This document shows, in pieces, positions 57,273 to 64,000 of a DNA stretch of 64,000 bases. Source of the stretch: Streptomyces actuosus (lineage in GTDB: Bacteria > Actinomycetota > Actinomycetes > Streptomycetales > Streptomycetaceae); assembly GCF_016921115.1 (NCBI RefSeq), contig NZ_JAFFZS010000016.1:1-64000 (forward strand), given 5' to 3'. The position numbers and the translations under genes were made by a program. The notes beneath the pieces were generated by a model. The model saw nothing but the letters and a program-made list of their open reading frames with translations, did not search any database and was not told the origin of the DNA. Each line of letters starts with the position of its first letter. The stretch's first letter is position 1.

Positions 57273-58106
57273 ATGTCGGGACGCGTCGTGGTGGGAGTGG
57301 ACGGCTCCGAGGAGAGCGTGGCGGCGGTGGACTGGGCTGCGGACGAAGCCGCGTCGCGGGGTGCCGAACTCCGTCTGGTGAACGCCTCGCTCTGGCAGGA
57401 GCACCCCGTCGTGGTGGCGGTCCAACCGGCCCGCGACGTGCTGGCCGAGCGCGCACAGGACCTGTTGGGCGCCATGACGGAGCGGGCCCGCTCCCGCCGG
57501 AGCACCCTCACCACCAGCACCGAGGAGATCGAGGACGCGCCCGGCACCGTGCTGCTGTCCGCCTCCGCCCACGCCGACCTCGTGGTGCTCGGCTCGCACG
57601 GCTTCAGCGTCGGAACGGGTTTCACGGCCGGTTCCGTGGGCCAGGCGGTGGCGGCGGAGTCGGACTGCCCCGTCGTCCTGGTGCGCGAGAGCACACCGGG
57701 GGAGGACGGCCCTGTCGTCGTGGGCCTGGACATCCTGTCGCCCGGCGAGGAACTCCTGGACTTCGCCTTCGCCTTCGCGGCCCGGCACTCCGTGCCCGTC
57801 CGCGTCGTCCACACCTGGCACCTGGGCCCCCTGCACCCGCACGGCGGAAGCACGGGCGAACAGGCGGGCATGGCGGCACTGAGCGAGGCGGTGCGGTCCT
57901 TCCGCGAGCGCTTCCCCGAGGTCAAGGTGGAGCTGGTGGCCACCGCCGGACGCGCGGCCGGCCACCTGATCCAGGCCGCGACCGGATCGACGATGGTGGT
58001 CGTCGGTCGCCGCCGCCGGCACGAGTTGCGCGGCCACATGGGGGCCGTCACCCACGCCGTCATCCACCACGCCGCCGGCCCGGTGGCCGTCGTCCCGCAC
58101 ACCTGA
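57273..58106 (+). CDS. tandem-domain universal stress protein
   Basis: The 277-aa product starts at ATG 57273 after GGAGGAG. Two Usp domains are joined: residues about 2-145 (VVVGVDGSEESVAAVDWAADEA; ATP loop GSHGFSVGTGFTAGSVG, a G-x2-G-x9-G form) and about 153-277 (VVVGLDILSPGEELLDFAF; VVVGRRRRHELRGHMGAVTHAVI, whose loop is degenerate). Such proteins bind ATP and are induced by hypoxia or stress in actinobacteria. It leads a block with gnd, zwf and cydAB. Confidence 0.92.
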   Translation: MSGRVVVGVDGSEESVAAVDWAADEAASRGAELRLVNASLWQEHPVVVAVQPARDVLAERAQDLLGAMTERARSRRSTLTTSTEEIEDAPGTVLLSASAHADLVVLGSHGFSVGTGFTAGSVGQAVAAESDCPVVLVRESTPGEDGPVVVGLDILSPGEELLDFAFAFAARHSVPVRVVHTWHLGPLHPHGGSTGEQAGMAALSEAVRSFRERFPEVKVELVATAGRAAGHLIQAATGSTMVVVGRRRRHELRGHMGAVTHAVIHHAAGPVAVVPHT

Positions 58107-58430
58107 CCCGCCGGCCCTCGGGCCACGGACATGCGGGCACCGGCGAAAGCGCGTGTACTGGAAGGGCAGGACGCCCCGAGGAGATCGGACCGCTGCCCAT
58201 GACCGACTCGGCCGCAGGGGCGCGGCGGACCGGACGCGGACCTCCCCTCCCCACCGCAGCGGGAGCGACCGGGAGCCCCCGCCCGCCCGCGCATCCGTGA
58301 CGCCCCGGCGCCTTTCCGCCCACGGACGCCCCCACACCGCGGCACGCGGAAGCGGACACGGCCCCCGGACCGTGCCGCGACCACCTCGACCCGGCGTCAC
58401 CACGGCGCCTCGCACCACGGGGAGGCAGAC
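58107..58430. other. intergenic region before gnd
   Basis: The 324-bp region between usp and gnd shows no credible gene, repeat or terminator. It is GC-rich throughout. The gnd ribosome-binding site GGGGAGG precedes ATG 58431. Confidence 0.55.
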
Positions 58431-59462
58431 ATGACCACCGACACCCCCATGCAACTCGGCATGGTCGGACTCGGACGCATGGGCGCGAACCTCGTGCGCC
58501 GGCTCATGCGCGACGGCCACAGCTGCGTGGCGTACGACCTCGACGCGGACGCCGTCGGAGAATTGGCACGCGAGGGCGCCACCGCCGCGTCCTCGCTGAA
58601 GGACCTCGTCGGCAGGCTCGGCCGGCCGCGCACCCTCTGGCTCATGGTGCCCGCGGGCGTAGTGCAGCCCACCGTCGACGAACTGGCCGGGATGCTCGAC
58701 CCCGAGGACATCGTCATCGACGGCGGCAACTCCTACTACCGGGACGACATCACCCGCGCGGAGCAACTGCGCCCACACGGCGTCCACTACGTGGACTGCG
58801 GCACCTCCGGGGGCGTATGGGGCCTGGAACGCGGATACTGCCTGATGGTCGGCGGGGACCGGGAGGCGGTCCTGCGCCTCGACCCGCTCCTGCGCACCAT
58901 CGCCCCGGGTGCGGGCAGCGCGGAACCCACGCCCGGCCGGACCGCGACGACCGGCACCGCCCCCGACGGCTACCTGCACTGCGGGCCCAACGGCGCCGGC
59001 CACTTCGTGAAGATGGTCCACAACGGAGTGGAGTACGGGATGATGGCCGCCATCGCCGAAGGGCTGAGCATCATCGAGCACGCCGACGCGGGACTGCGCG
59101 ACCGCACGGTCGACGCCGAGACCGCCCCGCTGCGCGACCCCGACGCCTACGCCTACGACATCGACGTCGCCGAGGTCGCCGAGGTGTGGCGGCGCGGCTC
59201 CGTCGTCGGCTCCTGGCTCGTCGACCTGGTCGCCGACGCGCTGGCCCGGTCGCCGGAGCTCGGCGGATTCGCGGGCCGGGTCTCCGACTCCGGGGAGGGC
59301 CGCTGGACGGTGCAGGCGGCGGTCGACGAGAGCGTGCCCGCACCGGTGATCACCGCGGCGCTCTACGAGCGCTACGCCTCGCGCGGACTGGGCGAGTTCA
59401 CCGGCAAACTGCTGTCGGCGATGCGCGGCGAGTTCGGCGGGCACGCCGAGAAGGCGGGCTGA
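58431..59462 (+). CDS. gnd: 6-phosphogluconate dehydrogenase, decarboxylating (short GntZ/YqeC type)
   Basis: The 343-aa enzyme oxidises 6-phosphogluconate to ribulose 5-phosphate with CO2 release. The Rossmann fold is LGMVGLGRMGANLVRRLM, the substrate loop is VDCGTSGGVWGLERGYCLMVGG, and the catalytic segment is HCGPNGAGHFVKMVHNGVEYG with Lys and His. At about 340 aa rather than 470 it belongs to the short, often NAD-preferring class. zwf starts 3 bases after its stop, so the two form an operon giving an oxidative pentose-phosphate segment (no lactonase seen). Confidence 0.93.
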   Translation: MTTDTPMQLGMVGLGRMGANLVRRLMRDGHSCVAYDLDADAVGELAREGATAASSLKDLVGRLGRPRTLWLMVPAGVVQPTVDELAGMLDPEDIVIDGGNSYYRDDITRAEQLRPHGVHYVDCGTSGGVWGLERGYCLMVGGDREAVLRLDPLLRTIAPGAGSAEPTPGRTATTGTAPDGYLHCGPNGAGHFVKMVHNGVEYGMMAAIAEGLSIIEHADAGLRDRTVDAETAPLRDPDAYAYDIDVAEVAEVWRRGSVVGSWLVDLVADALARSPELGGFAGRVSDSGEGRWTVQAAVDESVPAPVITAALYERYASRGLGEFTGKLLSAMRGEFGGHAEKAG

Positions 59463-59465
59463 ACC

Positions 59466-60929
59466 GTGACGCAGCCGGACCCGACCCGCACCGCGCCCCC
59501 GGAGGAGCGACCGGACCCCCATGTGATCGTGCTCTTCGGCGCGACCGGCGACCTCGCCCGCCGCAAACTGCTGCCGGGACTGTTCCACCTGGCGGTCGCC
59601 GGGCTGATGCCCGAGCACTACCGGGTGGTCGGCTCCGCGCCCGCCGCCGTCGCCCTCGGCGACGACGAGTTCCGCGAGCACGCCCGCGACGCGGTGGCCG
59701 AGTTCGGCCGCTCGAAGCCGCAGGGCGAGGCGTGGGAGGCGTTCGAGGCGACCCTCGGCTTCGGCGCCGCGGACCCCGAGGATCCGCAGCCGCTGCTGGA
59801 CGCCGTGCGCCGGGCGGAACAGGCCCTCGGCGGCCGTCCGCGCAGGCTCTTCCACCTGGCCGTGCCCCCGGCCGCCTTCTCCTCCGTCGTCGGCCTGCTC
59901 GGCGACACGGGACTCGCGCAGGACGCGCGCGTGATCGTGGAGAAGCCGTTCGGCACCGACCTGCCGTCCGCCCGGGCCCTGAACGCCACCGTCCACGCCG
60001 TCTTCGACGAGTCGCGGGTCTTCCGCATCGACCACTTCCTCGGTAAGGAGTCGGTCGACAACATCCTGGCGCTGCGGTTCGCCAACGGCCTGGTCGAGCC
60101 CGTCTGGAACCGCAACCACATCAGCCACGTCGTGATCGACGTGCCGGAGAGCATCGGCATCGAGGGCCGGTCCCGCTTCTTCGAGGGCACCGGCACCTTC
60201 CGGGACATGATCGTCACTCATCTCTTCCAGCTCATGGGCTTCGTGGCGATGGAACCGCCGACCTCTTTGAGGGCCCAGGCGCTGCGGGACGAGAAGGAGA
60301 AGGTCTTCCAGTCCCTGCGGGCGCTGGACCCCGCCCACGTCGTCCGCGGCCAGTACACCGGCTACCGCGACGAACCGGGGGTGGACCCCCACTCCGACAC
60401 CGAGACCTTCGTGGCCCTGCGGGCCGAACTGGACAACTGGCGGTGGGCCGGCGTGCCCTTCTTCCTGCGGTCCGGCAAGTCCCTCGCCGAGGGCCGGCAC
60501 CTGGTGACCCTGGGCTTCCACGAGCCGGTGCTGCGCATGTTCCCGCTGGACGCGGGCCACGGCTCCGGTCGGCGCGCCAACGAATTGGTGATCGACTTCG
60601 ACGATCCCGGCGGCATCACGGCCCGCTTCCTCGCCAAGGAACCCGGGCCCGCACTGCGGCTGGAGAACGCCGAGATGGTCTTCCGGTACGCGGGTTCGTA
60701 CGACCAGCAGTTCGCGCTGGAGGGGTACGAGCGGCTGATCCTCGACGCCATGCTGGGCGACCAGTCGCTGTTCACCCGCGCGGACGGCATCGAGCGGCTC
60801 TGGGAGGCGGCCACCCCCCTGCTGGACGACCCGCCGCCCGTCGAGCCCTACGCGCCCGGCTCCTGGGGGCCGGACTCGATCCGACGGCTCATCGCTCCGT
60901 ACCGGTGGAGTCCTCAGGATCCCCGCTGA
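59466..60929 (+). CDS. zwf: glucose-6-phosphate 1-dehydrogenase
   Basis: The 487-aa enzyme has FGATGDLARRKLLPGLF (NADP-binding) and the active-site motif RIDHFLGKESVDN. EKPFGTDLPSARALN and the C-terminal GYERLILDAMLGDQSLF are also present. GTG 59466 follows gnd by 3 bases. Together with gnd it supplies NADPH/NADH and pentose phosphates. The 3' end overlaps cydB on the other strand by 41 bp. Confidence 0.95.
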   Translation: MTQPDPTRTAPPEERPDPHVIVLFGATGDLARRKLLPGLFHLAVAGLMPEHYRVVGSAPAAVALGDDEFREHARDAVAEFGRSKPQGEAWEAFEATLGFGAADPEDPQPLLDAVRRAEQALGGRPRRLFHLAVPPAAFSSVVGLLGDTGLAQDARVIVEKPFGTDLPSARALNATVHAVFDESRVFRIDHFLGKESVDNILALRFANGLVEPVWNRNHISHVVIDVPESIGIEGRSRFFEGTGTFRDMIVTHLFQLMGFVAMEPPTSLRAQALRDEKEKVFQSLRALDPAHVVRGQYTGYRDEPGVDPHSDTETFVALRAELDNWRWAGVPFFLRSGKSLAEGRHLVTLGFHEPVLRMFPLDAGHGSGRRANELVIDFDDPGGITARFLAKEPGPALRLENAEMVFRYAGSYDQQFALEGYERLILDAMLGDQSLFTRADGIERLWEAATPLLDDPPPVEPYAPGSWGPDSIRRLIAPYRWSPQDPR

Positions 60930-61935
60930 CCACCGGGTCCGGCTCCAGCTCGCCCCGGCTCTCCAGCCGGTAGAGCAGCACCAGCGCCGGGCCCACCAGC
61001 ACCACCGCGACCAGGGAGACGATCACCAGCCACCCCATCGTGGCTCGGGCGCCCGCCCCCTCGGCCACGGTCAGCGACGTCGGAAGCAGGTACGGACGCT
61101 GGGCCAGACCCCAGGCGACGACCACCGCGCCGACCGAGCCCACGGCCGCCGCCCGGGTGAACTGGGTGGGGGCGCCGCGCACCAGGAGCCAGGCGGCGGC
61201 CAGCGCGCAGACCCCGGCCACGCACACCAGGGCCAGCCCCGGCCCGCCCGTCAACCGCTCGTGCACGTACGGCGCGTCGTCCCGGGTCAGCGCGATCCCG
61301 ATACCGGCCAGCACCGCGAGCGCCAGCAGCGTGACCAGGGCACGCCGCCGGAAGTAGTCGACCAGGTCCGGGGTACCGTAGGTGCGGGCGTCCCCGGACA
61401 GGAAGACCGCCCCGAGGAAGGCCGCGGCGGCCACCGTCATCAACCCCGTCAGCACCGAGGTGGGGTTGGTCCAGGCCGAGACCGAGGCGGAACCGCCCGG
61501 CGCGACCCGGCCCGAGGCGACGCCCCCCACCGCGGCGCCGAAGAAGTACGGCGTCAGGACCGAGGCGACGGCGAAGGCGGCACCGAACAGGCGCCGTTCG
61601 GCCAGCCGCCGGGTCGGCTTGCGGAGGGCGAAGCCCGCGCCGCGCAGCACCAGCCCCATGGCGGCCAGCGTCAACGGCAGCCAGAGCACGCTGAACACCG
61701 CCTGGAACATGACCGGGAAACCGGTCCACATGACCACCAGGACGAAGACCAGCCAGACGTTGTTGACCTCCCACACCGGCGCGACCGCATGGTCGATCAG
61801 CGCGCGCGGACGGTCCCCGCGCCGTGCCCCGCCGGCGAGCAGGTCCCAGAATCCGGCGCCGTAGTCGGCGCCGCCCCCGCAGGCGTAGGCGGCCACGGCC
61901 AGTACCAGCACCCAGGCGACGGCGTCGGCGATCAC
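60889..61935 (-). CDS. cydB: cytochrome bd ubiquinol oxidase subunit II
   Basis: The 348-aa integral membrane protein has the CydB pattern GADYGAGFWDLLAGG near the N-terminus, then VAPVWEVNNVWLVFVLVVMWTGFPVMF, in eight to nine helices. GTG 61935 overlaps the cydA stop (GTGA). It forms the bd-type oxidase with CydA. No cydCD assembly transporter genes follow within the window. Confidence 0.93.
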   Translation of the reverse strand: MIADAVAWVLVLAVAAYACGGGADYGAGFWDLLAGGARRGDRPRALIDHAVAPVWEVNNVWLVFVLVVMWTGFPVMFQAVFSVLWLPLTLAAMGLVLRGAGFALRKPTRRLAERRLFGAAFAVASVLTPYFFGAAVGGVASGRVAPGGSASVSAWTNPTSVLTGLMTVAAAAFLGAVFLSGDARTYGTPDLVDYFRRRALVTLLALAVLAGIGIALTRDDAPYVHERLTGGPGLALVCVAGVCALAAAWLLVRGAPTQFTRAAAVGSVGAVVVAWGLAQRPYLLPTSLTVAEGAGARATMGWLVIVSLVAVVLVGPALVLLYRLESRGELEPDPVVSGDPEDSTGTER

Positions 61936-63386
61936 CGGCGGCCTCCCGGGAGGTGCCGCGGGCGGGGCCCGTAGGGGGCGGCGTGTTCCGGTGCCTCGCC
62001 GGCGGCCGGCCGGGCACCCTGCCGGACCCCGGTGCGCTCGTCCCTCAGACGCCAGCGGGCGCGCATCCGCAGCAGGACGGCGACGAACACCGCCAGCAGG
62101 GCGACGTAGCCGAGGACGACCACCCCCATCACCGCCCACAGGGTGCCGGCGGACGTGGTGGTGACCGCCTCCGACACCCGCATGTACCCGTAGACGATCC
62201 AGGGCTGGCGGCCGACCTCGGTGGTGATCCAGCCCGCCTCGACGGCGATCAGGCAGGCGGCGCCGGCTCCGGCGGCGGCCCGCAGGAACCAGCGGGACCG
62301 CGACGGATCGCGGTGCCGCCACCGGGCCCAGGCGTACCAGAGCGCGAGGAGCATCAGCACGCTGCCGATCAGGACCATCACGTCGAAGGCCGTGTGCACG
62401 AGGGTCGCCTGACCCGTGGTCGGCCGGTCCTCCGCCGGTACCGACGTCAGTCCGGTCACCTCGGTGCTGGGGCTGAAACCGGCGAGCACGGAGTCGAGTT
62501 GGGGGATTCTGATGCCTCCGGACACCGAGCCGTCCGGGTTCAGCCGCCCGAAGATGTACTCGGGGACGTGCGTGCCGGTCCGCCAGACCAGCTCCGTCGC
62601 CGCGAACTTCACCGCCTGCTGGTGGAAGACGGACCGCGCGATGAAGTCGCCGAGGAAGAGCTGCACCGGGGTGAGCACCGCGGCGGCCGTGAACGGAACC
62701 GTGAAGCCCAGCCGGTGGTAGCGGTCCCGGCGCCCCCGCAGCATCCCGGTCGCGTAGACGCCCGCCACGACGAACCCGGCGGTCATGAACATTCCCACCA
62801 CGAAATGCCAGTACTCGGGCCCGAACATCGGGGTGAACACCGCCGCGCGCACGTCGACGCCGACGGGGTCGCCGTTCGCGTCGAGCCGGAAGCCGCGGGG
62901 GGTGTTCATCCAGGAGTTCGCCGCCAGGATCCCGAACGCCCCCAGCAGCGCGACGAAGGGCAGCGGCACACCGAGCGCGAAATGGGTCCACGGCCGCAGC
63001 CGGCGCCACCCGTAGAGGTAGACCGAGATCAGCACGGCCTCCAGGAAGAACGCCCACGCCTCGACGCCGAACCCGAGCCCGAAGACGTCCCCCCAGCGCC
63101 CCATCAGCCCGGGCCACAGCAGCCCGAACTCGAAGGACAGCACGGTCCCGGTCACCACACCCACCGCGAACTGCACGGCCATCACCGCCGACCAGCGGCG
63201 GGCCAGCAGCATGGCCACCGGGTCGTCACCGCGCAGGGCCCGGTAGTGCATCAGCAGGGTGACGAAGGGCAGGGCGACGCCGAACGGCACCAGCAGAATG
63301 TGGGTGCCGAGGCTGAAGGCCATCAGCTCCCGGGCCGGCAGCAGCTGCGCCGGGTCCGCTGCCAGCAGCAGTACGGCCCCTGTCAC
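61932..63386 (-). CDS. cydA: cytochrome bd ubiquinol oxidase subunit I
   Basis: The 484-aa protein starts at GTG 63386. Heme and quinol-site features are visible: FSLGTHILLVPFGVALPF (heme b595 His), FGPEYWHFVVGMFMT, the heme b558 region with the conserved GRQPWIVYGYMRVSEAV segment, and MNTPRGF. It carries high-affinity oxygen reduction at low oxygen. The Q-loop is short (about residues 250-320), so this is the S-type subunit I. Confidence 0.93.
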   Translation of the reverse strand: MTGAVLLLAADPAQLLPARELMAFSLGTHILLVPFGVALPFVTLLMHYRALRGDDPVAMLLARRWSAVMAVQFAVGVVTGTVLSFEFGLLWPGLMGRWGDVFGLGFGVEAWAFFLEAVLISVYLYGWRRLRPWTHFALGVPLPFVALLGAFGILAANSWMNTPRGFRLDANGDPVGVDVRAAVFTPMFGPEYWHFVVGMFMTAGFVVAGVYATGMLRGRRDRYHRLGFTVPFTAAAVLTPVQLFLGDFIARSVFHQQAVKFAATELVWRTGTHVPEYIFGRLNPDGSVSGGIRIPQLDSVLAGFSPSTEVTGLTSVPAEDRPTTGQATLVHTAFDVMVLIGSVLMLLALWYAWARWRHRDPSRSRWFLRAAAGAGAACLIAVEAGWITTEVGRQPWIVYGYMRVSEAVTTTSAGTLWAVMGVVVLGYVALLAVFVAVLLRMRARWRLRDERTGVRQGARPAAGEAPEHAAPYGPRPRHLPGGRR

Positions 63387-63651
63387 CGGTGCCGCCCCGT
63401 ACCGCGCACGGCCCCGCGGCGCGCGGGGCGTGGCGACGGGACACCTGCGTGCTCCGCGCGATCGTCCACCGTGAGGTCCTCCCGTGAGGTGAGCCGTCGC
63501 CCTCACCCAAACACTGGACGGCCCGAGGAGGGGCGCTCACGCGGCGGCATTGCTCCGGATGCCGCTGAGACCTCGATCGAGCGGGTTCCTCCCGGCCCGC
63601 CCGGCGGCGCCCGGGCGGCGCGGTCCGCCGCGCGCTTCTAGCCTGGGAGAC

Positions 63652-64000
63652 ATGTTGGGGCTTCCTGATCACGTACGGGCCTGTCTGTTCGACCTCGACG
63701 GCGTCCTCACCCGGACCGCGAAGGTGCACGCCGCCGCCTGGAAGGAGATGTTCGACGGATATCTCCGCGACCGCGCGGAGCGCGAGGGCACCGCGTTCGT
63801 GCCCTTCGACGCGGTCGACGACTACGACGCGTACGTGGACGGGCGACCCCGCGCGGACGGGGTGCGCACCTTCCTCGCGTCGCGCGGGGTGCAACTGCCC
63901 GAGGGGACGCCGGACGACCCGCCGGAGGCCGAGACCGTGACCGGTCTGGGCACCCGGAAGAACATCCTGGTGCTGCGCCGGATCCGCGAGGAGGGCGTGG
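63652..64000 (+). CDS. HAD-superfamily sugar-phosphatase/beta-phosphoglucomutase-like protein (partial)
   Basis: At least 116 residues are visible before the window ends. The HAD motif I is CLFDLDGVLTRTAKVHAAAW and motif-like DDYDAYVDGRPRADGVRTFL follows, the pattern of beta-phosphoglucomutase-family hydrolases. Such proteins often neighbour trehalose/maltose phosphorylase genes, which would lie to the right. The gene starts divergently from cydA. Confidence 0.88.
   Translation, partial: MLGLPDHVRACLFDLDGVLTRTAKVHAAAWKEMFDGYLRDRAEREGTAFVPFDAVDDYDAYVDGRPRADGVRTFLASRGVQLPEGTPDDPPEAETVTGLGTRKNILVLRRIREEGV

Noticed and set aside
56970..60560. A 1196-residue minus-strand frame opposite usp, gnd and zwf
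   Set aside because: The plus strand encodes three clear enzymes; this antisense frame has no recognisable domain.
1..64000. Search for insertion sequences, transposases, integrases, phage genes or CRISPR arrays
   Set aside because: None was recognised in any frame. The azole-peptide island has no flanking direct repeats, no tRNA attachment site and no integrase that would mark recent transfer.

Overview
The window is chromosomal DNA of a Streptomyces or a very close relative. The coding is GC-rich with a strong third-position G/C bias and frequent GTG starts. Many genes are separated by 4-nt ATGA/GTGA stop-start overlaps. Gene order also matches, from memory, the part of the Streptomyces coelicolor chromosome running from osaC-osaA-osaB-ftsK to recA-recX and the glutamate-uptake locus. 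Only the sequence was available; names taken from S. coelicolor rest on motifs plus remembered synteny.

Left part (1-32900), conserved core. The window opens in a 5S rRNA with a strong terminator. A truncated DegT-type aminotransferase relative and a tRNA-Thr(GGT) follow. Next comes the osmoadaptation locus: osaC (minus strand; kinase/PAS/GAF/phosphatase protein), osaA (giant hybrid histidine kinase with ten 276-bp HAMP-like repeats) and osaB (response regulator). Then ftsK, a RodZ-like membrane HTH gene, rimO-pgsA-cinA as an overlapping operon, clgR, dpsC, a small membrane protein, lhr-nei2 on the minus strand, an AraC regulator overlapping azlC-azlD, a cyclase-like hypothetical, a DUF3046 gene, an AI-2E-family membrane protein, and recA-recX behind a Cheo/SOS-type box.

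Middle part (33000-44900). A minus-strand FAD monooxygenase and an atypical NarL-type regulator are followed by two small secreted cysteine-containing proteins. The gluABCD glutamate ABC transporter (minus strand) lies divergent to its two-component system gluR-gluK. The shared promoter region holds an 11-bp-spaced direct repeat and a palindrome, and a 15-bp perfect hairpin separates gluB from gluCD. An orphan TAXI-type binding protein and a MazG-like pyrophosphohydrolase follow.

Biosynthetic island (about 45000-56800), the most interesting part. It is a complete ribosomal-peptide gene cluster of the thiazole/oxazole-modified microcin (TOMM, linear azole peptide) type. A 37-residue precursor ends in a Cys/His-alternating core. 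Behind a GC-rich hairpin come an E1-like leader-binding protein, a divergent SagB-like protein, a canonical-looking SagB dehydrogenase, a CPBP membrane protease, an amidohydrolase-like protein lacking its metal-binding HxH, an ABC ATPase and permease, and a YcaO cyclodehydratase ending in PxPxP. A two-component system sits upstream and a LuxR-type regulator sits convergently downstream.

Right end (57200-64000), redox/energy module. It holds a double universal stress protein, 6-phosphogluconate dehydrogenase (gnd) and glucose-6-phosphate dehydrogenase (zwf), then cydA-cydB (cytochrome bd oxidase) on the minus strand, and the start of a HAD sugar-phosphatase/beta-phosphoglucomutase-type gene cut by the window end.
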